From contig NZ_JAUDCO010000009.1 in NCBI RefSeq assembly GCF_030373545.1, forward strand, positions 1-64,000: a stretch of DNA of 64,000 nucleotides. The letters run 5' to 3'. Source of the stretch: Collinsella tanakaei (GTDB lineage: Bacteria > Actinomycetota > Coriobacteriia > Coriobacteriales > Coriobacteriaceae). The notes under the pieces are model-generated. The model searched no databases. It saw only the letters and a program-made list of their open reading frames with translations, and was not told the DNA's origin. Position 1 is the first letter of the stretch; the number at the start of each line of letters is the position of its first letter. The position numbers and the translations under genes were made by a program. Of the stretch, positions 27,692-35,340 are shown piece by piece.

Positions 27692-27777
27692 GCAACTGAG
27701 GCCGGACGCGCCTGCGATCCGACCTCAGCATGGATAGCGTCTCGAACGGGAAATGCATGCCTGTCCCCATGTTCCCG
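27692..27777 (-). terminator. Hairpins downstream of the GlnR-like gene
   Basis: Two hairpins follow the stop on the minus strand. At 27747-27777 CGGGAA/TTCCCG encloses ATGCCTGTCCCC, a core shared with the hairpin at 36516-36544. At 27692-27727 CTGAGG-x-CGGA pairs with TCCG-x-CCTCAG and is followed by TTGCATTTTG. Termination is plausible but the U-tract is poor. Confidence 0.45.
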
Positions 27778-28440
27778 CTAACCCTTGAACAGGTAGCCCA
27801 CGCCGCGCACGGTGGTGATGTGGGCGGCGATCTGCGGGCCCACCTTGGAACGGATGCGACGAATGTGCACGTCGACGGTGCGGGTGCCGCCGCAATACTC
27901 GAATCCCCAGACGCGGTGCAGCAGCACCTCGCGGCTGTACGCCCGGTTGGGATGCATGGCCAAAAACGAGAGCAGCGAGTATTCCATGAGGGTGAGGTCC
28001 ACCGGCTGATCATCCAGATACACCTGGTAGGTGGCCAGATTGATCGTCATGTTGTCCACGCGCAGCACGTCATCGACAGACAGCGCGTCCTCCTCGCCCA
28101 TCAGGCGCCGCGCGCGCACCTCGAGCTCGGCCTCGCTTGCCCCGGAGCAGATGAAGTCGCAGCGCGAGCGGGCGGGCAGGTGCAGACCGGACAAGCCGTC
28201 ATCGTCCACCATGACGAGCATGGGGATGTTGCCGCGCTCGTCGAGCCATTTGGCGATCTGCTCGATGCGATCGTTGCGGATGCCGTCCGCATCGAGGATC
28301 AGCAGGTCAAAGTCGCGCGAGGCGGTCGGCGAGTCAGGGGTGGCGGCGTTGACCTCGACGCCCATGGTCGAGGAGAGCGTGTTCGCGAAATCGTAGTAGC
28401 GCGTCGTCCGCGCCATGTACAATACGTTCTTTTCGGACAT
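27778..28440 (-). CDS. GlnR-like orphan OmpR-family response regulator
   Basis: 220 residues: an atypical receiver domain, then an OmpR-type winged helix (LTLMEYSLLSFLAMHPNRAY, then VWGFEYCGGTRTVDVHIRRI). The receiver lacks the usual N-terminal acidic pair and the conserved Lys region; only the central Asp (LLILDADG) remains. No histidine kinase is nearby. This combination, the GGTRTVDVH wing and the position directly after glnA match actinobacterial GlnR, the orphan nitrogen regulator. Start ATG at 28440 follows GAGAGGGTGG. I infer control of glnA and amtB-glnB, where candidate boxes are found. An alternative is another orphan regulator that happens to sit here. Confidence 0.7.
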   Translation of the reverse strand: MSEKNVLYMARTTRYYDFANTLSSTMGVEVNAATPDSPTASRDFDLLILDADGIRNDRIEQIAKWLDERGNIPMLVMVDDDGLSGLHLPARSRCDFICSGASEAELEVRARRLMGEEDALSVDDVLRVDNMTINLATYQVYLDDQPVDLTLMEYSLLSFLAMHPNRAYSREVLLHRVWGFEYCGGTRTVDVHIRRIRSKVGPQIAAHITTVRGVGYLFKG

Positions 28441-28559
28441 ATCACCACCCTCTCAGGTGACATCATAGCAGGTCGAAGAGGTCATAGGGCCTGGCAGGAT
28501 CAACTCGGGCCGCAGTGGCGCCGCGCGCCGGCCTCACGCGGCGGCGACGCGCAGGGCCC

Positions 28560-29906
28560 TTACGAGCTTGCCAGATACTGGTTGAGCTCCCACTCGGTGA
28601 TGTTGGAGGTGTACTTCTCCCACTCCTTGCGCTTCTTCTTGAGGAAGAAGCTGTGGATGTGCTCGCCCAGCGCATCCTTCATGAGCAGGGAGTTCTCGAA
28701 GATATCGAGGGCCTCCTCGAGGTTGCGCGGCAGCGGGGCGCATCCGAGCTCGCGCAGCTCGACGTCGGACAAGCCGGCGTCGGTGAGCTCGGTCTCGGCC
28801 GGCAGGCGCAGCCCGCGCTTGATGCCATCGAGGCCAGCGGCGAGCGTCACCGCGCAGGCCAGATAAGGGTTGGCCATCGGATCGGGGCTGCGCAGCTCGA
28901 TGCGGGTCGAGAGCTGCTTGCCCGGCTTGTAGATGGGGATACGGATCATCGCGGCGCGGTTGCGCAGGCCCCATGTGGCGTGCGTGGGCGTCGGCGAGCT
29001 GTTCTTGCCCGTGGCAAGGCGCTTATACGAGTTCACCGTAGGATTGGTGATGGCCGAGATCTCGCCGGCGTGCATGAGGATGCCCGCCATGTAGCTCTTG
29101 GCGATCGGCGACAGGTGATACACCGGGTCGTCTTCGCCGTAGAACACGTTGTTGCCGTCGTAGTCGAACAGCGACTGGTGCAAAAACATCGCCGAGGACG
29201 CCTCACCCGCGATGGGCTTGGGCATGAACGACGCGTGGACGCCGGCCTCGAAGGCCTCGAGGCGGATGATGTGCTTGGCCGTCATGATGGCGTCGGACAT
29301 CGTGAGCGCCTCGGCGTGGCGCAGCGAGATGCCGTGCTGCGAGGGGCCGGACGAATGGAACGTGTACTCCACCGGCACGCTCATCTTCTCGAGCGTGAGC
29401 ACGGTGTTGCGGCGCACGTCGCGCGCCGAATCGGCGGGAAGCAGATCGAAGTAGCCCACGCGGTCGAGCGGCTCGGGCGTGTGCTCGTCGGGGAAATAGT
29501 AGAACTCGAGCTCCGTGCCGACGTTCATGAGGAAGCCGGCCTCTTCAGCCTTGTGGAACATGCGGCGCAGGCAGTAGCGCGGATCGCCGTCAAACGGCTT
29601 GCGGTCGGGCGTGCACACGTCGCAGAAGATGCGCGCCACGCCGTCGCTCGACGGACGCCACGGCAGAACCTGGAACGTGGAGGGATCGGGGAAGGCGAGC
29701 ATGTCGGCCTCCTCCGGCGCTGTGAAGCCCTCGATGGCCGAGCCGTCGAAGCCGATGCCCTCCTCGAAAGCGACCTCGAGGTCCTCGGGGCTGATGGCGA
29801 AGCTCTTCAGGCGACCGAGCACATCGACGAACCACAGGCGGACGAAGCGGATGTCGCGCTCCTCGACGGTACGGAGAACGAAATCGATGTTCTGGCTCTT
29901 ATCCAT
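28560..29906 (-). CDS. glnA: Glutamine synthetase, type I
   Basis: Makes glutamine from glutamate, ammonia and ATP. The 448 residues are normal for the short GSI-alpha type. Visible features are FDGSAIEGF (N-terminal substrate loop), the metal-site segment VGTELEFYYFP, NPTVNSYKRL near residue 290 and the RIELRSPDPMANPYLA C-terminal block. I see no NLYxxP-type adenylylation motif. Start ATG at 29906 follows GGAAGGGTG. Upstream are 11-bp-spaced GAAAC half-sites resembling GlnR boxes. The GlnR-like regulator follows 119 nt downstream, probably in the same transcript. Confidence 0.95.
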   Translation of the reverse strand: MDKSQNIDFVLRTVEERDIRFVRLWFVDVLGRLKSFAISPEDLEVAFEEGIGFDGSAIEGFTAPEEADMLAFPDPSTFQVLPWRPSSDGVARIFCDVCTPDRKPFDGDPRYCLRRMFHKAEEAGFLMNVGTELEFYYFPDEHTPEPLDRVGYFDLLPADSARDVRRNTVLTLEKMSVPVEYTFHSSGPSQHGISLRHAEALTMSDAIMTAKHIIRLEAFEAGVHASFMPKPIAGEASSAMFLHQSLFDYDGNNVFYGEDDPVYHLSPIAKSYMAGILMHAGEISAITNPTVNSYKRLATGKNSSPTPTHATWGLRNRAAMIRIPIYKPGKQLSTRIELRSPDPMANPYLACAVTLAAGLDGIKRGLRLPAETELTDAGLSDVELRELGCAPLPRNLEEALDIFENSLLMKDALGEHIHSFFLKKKRKEWEKYTSNITEWELNQYLASS

Positions 29907-29961
29907 GGGACACCCTTCCGAATCGCGTAAAACCGATCGAAACGAATTTCAAACGCCCATT

Positions 29962-29990
29962 GTCACATATCTATGTTTCGGCAGGGTTTC
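29962..29990 (-). promoter_or_regulatory. Candidate GlnR-type site upstream of glnA
   Basis: On the minus strand two GAAAC half-sites (29986-29990 and 29975-29979) are 11 bp apart, followed by GTGAC (29962-29966). Half-sites of the form GAAAC and GTnAC at one-turn spacing are the known GlnR-box pattern, though the last spacer here is 8 rather than 6. Confidence 0.4.
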
Positions 29991-30020
29991 GTAGCAAAAC
30001 AGGGATGCGCACGAAGTTGG

Positions 30021-30175
30021 TCCGAGCGTCTTTTCGCTCGGATGGCGCGACTGCGCTCCCGCGATACCGTGCGGGTTTGGGGCAGAGGCTCTTCACATGG
30101 ATGGTGCAATCCGAGACGTGGCTGCGCCACCGCAATGCCGTGCGCATTGGGGCAAGAGTCTCGCGCGGACGGCGC
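30021..30175. repeat. Hairpin and degenerate direct duplication in the glnA upstream gap
   Basis: The glnA-feo gap holds a TCCGAGCG/CGCTCGGA hairpin (30021-30042), then two diverged direct copies of about 60 nt (from about 30050 and 30121) sharing CTGCGC, CCGTGCG and TTGGGGCA. No gene is evident. Open frames through it lack ribosome-binding sites. Confidence 0.45.
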
Positions 30176-30264
30176 GCTTCTGCCGCTCACGTGAAGGGTC
30201 TCGGCACCCATTTCCCGCGAGCTCCAGCTTCCATTTCGCGCGAGCCCTAGCCCCGTTTCACTCG

Positions 30265-30471
30265 CTACTTGACTCCGCGGCCCAGTTCCTCGGTCACCTT
30301 GTCGATGCCTTTACACGCCGGACAGCTCTTACGCTGTGCGCTCGAGCAGCTCCCCGAGCACGTACCGCCCTGTGCGCAGTCCGCGCAGCTCCCTTTGCGC
30401 TTGACGCGCACGCACACCGCCACAAACGCCACGGCAATCACGACAAGGATAACGATATCGATAAGGGACAT
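30265..30471 (-). CDS. FeoB-associated Cys-rich membrane protein
   Basis: A 68-residue protein with one N-terminal membrane helix (IDIVILVVIAVAFVAVCV), a basic turn, and a Cys-rich cytoplasmic tail with seven cysteines (CADC, GTCSGSC, CPAC). This matches the small FeoB-associated Cys-rich proteins often encoded directly after feoB, proposed to bind or reduce iron at the FeoB exit (proposed, not proven). Start ATG at 30471 follows GGGAGGAACC. Here it lies 1.8 kb beyond feoB on the same strand, separated by a plus-strand AbiEi/DUF559 gene and repeats, as if the feo operon had been split. Confidence 0.85.
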   Translation of the reverse strand: MSLIDIVILVVIAVAFVAVCVRVKRKGSCADCAQGGTCSGSCSSAQRKSCPACKGIDKVTEELGRGVK

Positions 30472-30556
30472 GGTTCCTCCCTAGTGTTAGCTTAGTAGAA
30501 CTTTACCCTATTTCCACACGTGGTACTGCTGACAGGCTGACGAAACACAATTTGTG

Positions 30557-30606
30557 CCCACGGGTTTGTCTCAGTTATGGCCCTGTAACTGAGACAAACC
30601 CGTGGG
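30557..30606. repeat. 21-bp inverted repeat, left copy of a direct-repeat pair
   Basis: Arms 30557-30577 and 30586-30606 are perfectly complementary (CCCACGGG through CAGTTA) around an 8-nt loop and are followed by GGAAAAATCG. A near-identical copy in the same orientation lies at 31946-31996, with only the loop and one arm base different. The two bracket the AbiEi/DUF559 gene. Confidence 0.9.
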
Positions 30607-30888
30607 GAAAAATCGGGGAAGCCTACCAGCTCGATGGCGTCCGGGACAAGATGGCAGCAGCGGGCCTGGGAGCGCGAGTTGTGGAACCTGCACGGAACTT
30701 TTCCGGATACGCGCGCGGCGCAACACCGCACGCGTGTCCGTCGCACCATGTTTCAGCAGGTAGATGCACTCATATTGATGCTGGTAAGCATCTGTGCAGC
30801 CATCGGAAACCCTTTTGTAGGCATCAGACGGAATGTTGTCGAAAACCCTGGCATATGGTCTGCCTCCCTAGGCGAAAAGGAGGCAACC
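30607..30888. other. Leader gap before the AbiEi/DUF559 gene
   Basis: 282 nt with no gene. The open frame of the downstream protein extends through it to 30634, but family similarity begins only after 30889, where there is a strong ribosome-binding site. Any promoter is not obvious. Confidence 0.4.
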
Positions 30889-31863
30889 ATGCGAGCAAAC
30901 AGAGGCATCGAGGCCAAGCTCGACCAATCGGAAGACGCGATGCGCTGGCTCGCACCCAGCAACCGGGCCGAATACCAAGTGCTACGTCGCCGAACCGTCG
31001 CAGGAGATTTGCGCGAACCGTTTCCGGGCCTCTTCGGGCGCGCGGGGACATACGGGTCGCTAGGCCCGCGCGGCTGCGCGTACCGAACCCTCAAAACGCT
31101 TGCCCACCTGCATCCGGACTGGTGCTTCTGCTCGTTTTCAGCTGCCGTGCTTCATGGCATCCACGTCCCCTTCGCCTACCTTGGCCCCGTTCACCTTGCC
31201 GTCTCACCCGGCCGCTACAACACCAGCTCGAGGGCGATCACGCGCCATGAGCGCAAGCACGAAGCCGCGCGTGTCGAAGAAGCCCTTGTGACGCCGATCG
31301 ACGAGACGGTAACGGACTGCCTGTGCGCCGCACCGTTTGCCGACGGCCTCGCGATTGCCGACTCGGCGCTTCACTGGCATCTGACCTCACCCAGCCAGCT
31401 CAAAAACCATCTTTCCGACCACGGCAGATGGCGCAAGGGCATCGTGCAAGCGCGCAGAGTTCTTATGTATGCCGATGGCCGCGCGGAGAGCGGAGGGGAA
31501 TCCCTTGTGCGGGCCATCATCATCGACGCAGGCTTCGTCCTGCCCGAGCTTCAGGTGGAGATGGACGATCCCTTGGGCAGTAGATCCTTCGTTCGCGTCG
31601 ATTTTTACTGGCTTCTGGCTGGCGGGCGCGTGATCGTTCTGGAGTTCGACGGGCTGCAAAAATACCTGTCCCACGACCCGGAACAGCCTCATGCAACGAA
31701 AAAAGACGTCAGAAACGCCATCAAGAAGCTTTCAGACGAACGCGCCCGGGAATCTCGCATCAACCTGACGGGAGCTACGGTGATTCGCCTGACATCGCGG
31801 GAAGCGCGCGACGCGTCGTACGTCGTCAAGCTGCTCGAACGCGCCGGGGTACCGCGGAGATGA
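30889..31863 (+). CDS. AbiEi-like antitoxin/DUF559 (Vsr-fold) protein
   Basis: 324 residues. The N-terminal third resembles the AbiEi-type winged-helix antitoxin domain of actinobacteria (YQVLRRRTVAGDL, FPGLFGRAGTYGSL). The C-terminal third is DUF559-like, in the Vsr/PD-(D/E)XK endonuclease-like fold, with the Glu in GGESLVRAI, Asp in VRVDF and the E-x-D of IVLEFDGLQKY. Start ATG at 30889 follows AAAAGGAGG. It lies on the strand opposite the feo genes and is bracketed by two direct copies of a 50-nt hairpin, so it may be an inserted cassette. No AbiEii toxin gene is adjacent. A phage-defence or DNA-processing role is only a possibility. Confidence 0.7.
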   Translation: MRANRGIEAKLDQSEDAMRWLAPSNRAEYQVLRRRTVAGDLREPFPGLFGRAGTYGSLGPRGCAYRTLKTLAHLHPDWCFCSFSAAVLHGIHVPFAYLGPVHLAVSPGRYNTSSRAITRHERKHEAARVEEALVTPIDETVTDCLCAAPFADGLAIADSALHWHLTSPSQLKNHLSDHGRWRKGIVQARRVLMYADGRAESGGESLVRAIIIDAGFVLPELQVEMDDPLGSRSFVRVDFYWLLAGGRVIVLEFDGLQKYLSHDPEQPHATKKDVRNAIKKLSDERARESRINLTGATVIRLTSREARDASYVVKLLERAGVPRR

Positions 31864-31886
31864 GCCGCCGCCGCGTGCGGGTATTG

Positions 31887-31936
31887 GCAGCAAGCGGATG
31901 CCGGCAGCAGGCGGGCACCGGCAGCAAGCGGGTACC
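31887..31936. repeat. 17-bp tandem repeat, about three units
   Basis: Units built on GGCAGCARGCGGRYRCC recur about three times between the DUF559 stop and the right-hand hairpin. Confidence 0.7.
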
Positions 31937-31945
31937 AATTTTATC

Positions 31946-31996
31946 CCCACGGGTTTGTCTCAGTTACGGACGCATAACTGAGACAAACCCGTAGGG
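31946..31996. repeat. 21-bp inverted repeat, right copy of a direct-repeat pair
   Basis: The same hairpin as at 30557-30606, with one mismatch in the right arm (CGTAGG for CGTGGG) and a different 8-nt loop. It is again followed by GAAAAATCG. Confidence 0.9.
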
Positions 31997-32084
31997 AAAA
32001 ATCGCAGAAGCAGCTTCCGGGATGCATCCAGGAAGAACGCACCGCCTGCAGCGCGAAAAATGCTGCAAAGATGACCTGCCGATC

Positions 32085-32165
32085 GAGATGCGCGCCGGCA
32101 CCACCTGCGAAAACGGAGCGCGCCGGCACCGATTGCGGGCACGAGGCGCCGGCGCCGATTGCGGG
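32085..32165. repeat. Degenerate tandem repeat between the cassette and feoB
   Basis: CGCCGGCRCC recurs three times, the last two followed by GATTGCGGGCACG, giving a unit of about 26 bp. No gene is apparent. Confidence 0.55.
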
Positions 32166-32173
32166 CACGGCGC

Positions 32174-32218
32174 ACCAAAAAACGTGCCGCCTGCGGACAC
32201 GGGCCCGCAGGCGGCACA
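32174..32218 (-). terminator. Intrinsic terminator of feoB
   Basis: On the minus strand GTGCCGCCTGCGG and CCGCAGGCGGCAC form a 13-bp stem followed by GTTTTTTGG. Confidence 0.85.
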
Positions 32219-32251
32219 TCAGAGGGGAGACAACCTGACAGTCAGAAGCGC

Positions 32252-34489
32252 TTACGCGACGGCTCCAGCGGCAGTCGACGTGGGCGCCTTATCGTCGTCC
32301 CATGCCCACTTGGGCATCGGGCGCACCAGCTGGAACACGATGGCGGCGGCGAAGGCGATGGCCACGACGGTCCACACGCTGAAGACGCCGGTCGCGAGCA
32401 GGTAGAACTGGTTGATCATCAGGCCCACGACCCACGCGAACGCGCACTCGTACCCGATCGCGATCGCGGTCCACTTGCCCGAGTTCATCTGGGCGCGGAT
32501 GGTACCCATGGCCGCAAAGCACGGGGCGCACAGCAGGTTGAATGCGCCGAATGCGGCGATGGCGCCCATGGTCGGGAACATGCCGGCGAAGGCGACCCAC
32601 AGGTTCGGATCGGTCTCGGTGCCGTCGGCGATGTGCAGCAGCGAGCTCGCGGTCGCCACGACGTTCTCCTTGGCTACAAGGCCGGTGATGGACATGGCCG
32701 TCGCCTGCCAGGAATCGAAGCCCAGCGGGGCGAAGATGAAGGCGATGGCGCCGCCGACCATGGCGAGCACGGAGTAGTTGGTGAACTCCTCGGGGATGCC
32801 CTCCATGGCGGGCAAAAAGCCGAACGCGCCGTCGTACACGCCGAAGTTCGTGAGGAACCACACCACGACCGTGGAGGCGAAGATGATCGTGAACGCCTTC
32901 TTGATGTAGGCCGAGACGCGCTCCCAGACATGCAGCCACCAGGAGCGGATCGACGGGAAGTGGTAGCTCGGCAGCTCCATCACGAACGGCGTGGGGCGGC
33001 CGGCGAACAGCTTCGTCTTCTTGAGCATGATGCCCGAGGCGATGACCGCGATGACGCCCAGGAAGTAGAACAGCGGGCTGATCCAGCTGGCCTCGGCATC
33101 GCCCACCATGGCGCCCATGAGCAGCGCGATGATGGGGAGCTTCGCGCCGCAGGGGATGAACGTCGTGGTCATGACCGTCATGCGGCGGTCCTTCTCGTTC
33201 TCGATGGTCTTGGTGGCGAGCACGCCGGGCACGCCGCAGCCCGTGGAGACGAGCATGGGGATGAAGCTCTTGCCGGACAGGCCGAAGCGGCGGAACACGC
33301 GGTCCATCACGAAGGCGACGCGCGCCATGTAGCCGCAGTCCTCGAGAAAGGAGAGCAGCACGAACAGGACGAACATCTGCGGGATGAAGCCGAGCACCGC
33401 GCCCACGCCGGCGACGATGCCGTCGAGCACGAGGCTCTGCACGAGCGGGCTCGCACCGGCGGCGGTAAGCCAACCCTCGATGGCGCCGGGGATGGACGGG
33501 AACGCCATGCCGAACAGCTCGAAGCCCTCGCCGAACAGGTTGTCGTTCACCCAGTCGGTACCGGCGGTGCCGAAGGCGTCCGCACCGGTGGCGATCGCGT
33601 AGACCGCCCACATGATGAGAATGAAGATCGGCAGGCCGAGGATGCGGTTCGTGACGATGCGGTCGATCTTCTCGGAGGTGCTCATGCGCGCCGGGGCCTT
33701 CTTGAGGCAGCCGTCGATCACGTGCGCGATGACGGCGTAGCGCTCGGAGGTGATGATGGACTCCGCGTCGTCGTCGCAATCGGTCTCGCACTGCGCGATG
33801 AGCTGCTCGACCTGGGCGGCGTGATCCTTGGTGAGGCTGACGACGCGCGCCGCGTCCTCGTCGCGCTCAAAGAGCTTGACCGCCCAGTAGCGGCGCTTGT
33901 TCGCCGGCACGGATGCCGGCAGCAGGTCCTCGATCTTGGTGAGGACATCCTCGATCGCGGAGTCAAAGCGGTGCTCCGGCACGTTGCCCTTCGCGGCGGC
34001 TGTGCGCTTCGCCTCGGCGATGAGCTGGTCGACACCCTTGTTGCGCAGCGCCGAGATCATCACGACCGGGCAGCCGAGGCTCTTGGAGAGCGCCGCGGTG
34101 TCGATCTTGTCGCCGCTCTTCTCAACGAGGTCCGCCATGTTAAGCGCTGCGACTACGGGGAGTCCGGTCTCGACGACCTGAAGCGCCAGATACAGGTTGC
34201 GCTCGAGGTTCGTGGCGTCGATGACCTGGATCACGACGTTAGGCTCGCCGCTCATGAGGTAGTCGCGCGAAACCCGCTCCTCCGGGCTGTAGGGGGAAAG
34301 CGAGTAGATTCCGGGGAGGTCGGTGACGCGCACGCTCTTGTCGCTGATGAGCGTGGCCTCCTTCTTTTCAACCGTGACGCCCGGCCAGTTGCCGACATAG
34401 CCGTTCTGGCCGGTGATCAGGTTAAAAAGTGTGGTTTTGCCGCAGTTGGGGTTACCCGCCAACGCGACGTGAAGCTGTGAAGACGCCAT
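32252..34489 (-). CDS. feoB: Ferrous iron transport protein B
   Basis: A GTP-gated ferrous-iron importer. The 745-residue protein has an N-terminal G domain with G1 GNPNCGKTTLFN, G3 DLPGIYSL and G4 NMAD, a helical GDI-like region, and about eight to ten membrane helices in two Gate motifs (GCGVPGVLATKTI and PCGAKLPIIALL carry the conserved cysteines). Start ATG at 34489 (MASSQLH) follows AAGGAAC; the frame extends upstream through a repeat. Two feoA genes precede it, and a terminator follows. A GTTAG-N6-CTAAC box upstream suggests metal-dependent repression. Confidence 0.95.
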   Translation of the reverse strand: MASSQLHVALAGNPNCGKTTLFNLITGQNGYVGNWPGVTVEKKEATLISDKSVRVTDLPGIYSLSPYSPEERVSRDYLMSGEPNVVIQVIDATNLERNLYLALQVVETGLPVVAALNMADLVEKSGDKIDTAALSKSLGCPVVMISALRNKGVDQLIAEAKRTAAAKGNVPEHRFDSAIEDVLTKIEDLLPASVPANKRRYWAVKLFERDEDAARVVSLTKDHAAQVEQLIAQCETDCDDDAESIITSERYAVIAHVIDGCLKKAPARMSTSEKIDRIVTNRILGLPIFILIMWAVYAIATGADAFGTAGTDWVNDNLFGEGFELFGMAFPSIPGAIEGWLTAAGASPLVQSLVLDGIVAGVGAVLGFIPQMFVLFVLLSFLEDCGYMARVAFVMDRVFRRFGLSGKSFIPMLVSTGCGVPGVLATKTIENEKDRRMTVMTTTFIPCGAKLPIIALLMGAMVGDAEASWISPLFYFLGVIAVIASGIMLKKTKLFAGRPTPFVMELPSYHFPSIRSWWLHVWERVSAYIKKAFTIIFASTVVVWFLTNFGVYDGAFGFLPAMEGIPEEFTNYSVLAMVGGAIAFIFAPLGFDSWQATAMSITGLVAKENVVATASSLLHIADGTETDPNLWVAFAGMFPTMGAIAAFGAFNLLCAPCFAAMGTIRAQMNSGKWTAIAIGYECAFAWVVGLMINQFYLLATGVFSVWTVVAIAFAAAIVFQLVRPMPKWAWDDDKAPTSTAAGAVA

Positions 34490-34550
34490 GCGTTCCTTCT
34501 TCCATAAGGCTTTGAAACTTGGATAAGCTGCTGAGCCAGCCCTTCTGCGA

Positions 34551-34619
34551 TGGGTTGGTTGGGGACGTGCTCCGTTCAACCCATTTTGGGTCGGTTGGGG
34601 ACGTGTTCCGTTCAACCCA
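34551..34619. repeat. Two tandem 33-nt TGGGTT/AACCCA hairpins
   Basis: Copies at 34551-34583 and 34587-34619 differ at two positions. Each has terminal TGGGTYGG/AACCCA arms and the core TTGGGGACGTGYTCC. They lie between feoA and feoB on the transcribed strand. Confidence 0.8.
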
Positions 34620-34673
34620 TCCGCCGTGTCGGCGCCCCTGAACGCAGGATGCGCCTTCGCATCAACCCATACT

Positions 34674-34689
34674 GTTAGAAATAGCTAAC
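34674..34689. promoter_or_regulatory. Candidate metal-regulator box in front of feoB
   Basis: GTTAG (34674-34678) and CTAAC (34685-34689) form a palindrome with a 6-nt spacer, resembling DtxR/IdeR-type operators built on TTAG and CTAA half-sites. Confidence 0.4.
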
Positions 34690-34720
34690 TCTACCTGTGC
34701 AAATGGCCCGTACGATGCCG

Positions 34721-34942
34721 CTAAGCGACCTCGACGATGGCCGCCTCCTCCTTGCGGATGGAAAGCTCGTAGCCGCGAACGGTGATCTGGATGGGATCGC
34801 CCAGCGGAGCGACCTTCACGACCTTGAACTGCGTTCCCTTAATGAGGCCGAGATCCATCAGGTGGCGACGGAGCGCCCCTGCACCGTGCAGCTTGACGAT
34901 GGTCGAGCTATCGCCCACCGCCACATCTCCCAGTGTCTTCAT
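34721..34942 (-). CDS. feoA: FeoA family protein
   Basis: A 73-residue SH3-like protein that helps FeoB, with the typical ALRRHLMDLGLIKGTQFKVV and a final strand ending in IRKEEAAIVEV. I start it at the ATG at 34942 (MKTLGDV), preceded by GGGGGAAGG; the frame continues upstream without similarity. It is the second of two feoA genes in tandem ahead of feoB on the same strand, spaced 51 nt from the first. The pair probably acts together on the cytoplasmic G domain. Confidence 0.92.
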   Translation of the reverse strand: MKTLGDVAVGDSSTIVKLHGAGALRRHLMDLGLIKGTQFKVVKVAPLGDPIQITVRGYELSIRKEEAAIVEVA

Positions 34943-34993
34943 GTCCTTCCCCCTTTCCTGCGCTCTCGAAGGGCGCGGCACCGCCGAGCGCCC

Positions 34994-35233
34994 CTATGCC
35001 GTCATAATGCGCTGCGCCACTTTGGCATCCAAACCAAAACGGGCGCCTTTGACCATCACGATGATGTTGGAGCCGCTCGAAGACACCACGTGCACCTCGG
35101 AGCCCTCGACGAATCCGATATTGGCCAGATGGCGCTTCATATCGGCATCACCGCGCAGCTTGGTCACGGTAGCGGTCTCCCCGGCGCGCCGCAAAGACAG
35201 CGGCATGGCGGGCATATGGACTGCGGAAGCCAT
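34994..35233 (-). CDS. feoA: FeoA family protein (first of two)
   Basis: A 79-residue FeoA-type SH3-like domain with MKRHLANIGFVEGSEVHVV and the closing segment VKGARFGLDAKVAQRIMTA. Start ATG at 35233 has GGGAGGCG nine bases upstream. It is the promoter-proximal gene of the feoA-feoA-feoB unit. Its sequence is clearly diverged from the second copy, so this is not a recent duplication. Two tandem FeoA domains before FeoB are common in anaerobic Gram-positives (family knowledge). Confidence 0.9.
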   Translation of the reverse strand: MASAVHMPAMPLSLRRAGETATVTKLRGDADMKRHLANIGFVEGSEVHVVSSSGSNIIVMVKGARFGLDAKVAQRIMTA

Positions 35234-35290
35234 ATCGCCTGGCGCCTCCCTTCATCGTCCGGTCATGCTGGAAACAGGGGCAGGGCGATA

Positions 35291-35337
35291 AGTTAGCCAT
35301 GTCTATGTTTCCATCGGTAAACTAACACACGTCTAAC
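35291..35337. promoter_or_regulatory. Candidate iron-responsive boxes upstream of the feo operon
   Basis: GTTAG-N6-CTATG (35292-35307) and two CTAAC half-sites 11 bp apart (35322-35326 and 35333-35337) lie 58-104 nt before the first feoA. The same GTTAG/CTAAC words with a 6-nt spacer occur before feoB. Confidence 0.4.
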
Positions 35338-35340
35338 TTT

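Noticed and set aside
30492-30749. Small minus-strand ORF within the left hairpin region
   Set aside because: Its sequence is only the translated hairpin repeat; the equivalent frame at the right copy confirms repeat origin.
32159-34480. 773-codon plus-strand open frame opposite feoB
   Set aside because: Antisense shadow; starts inside tandem repeats and lacks a ribosome-binding site.
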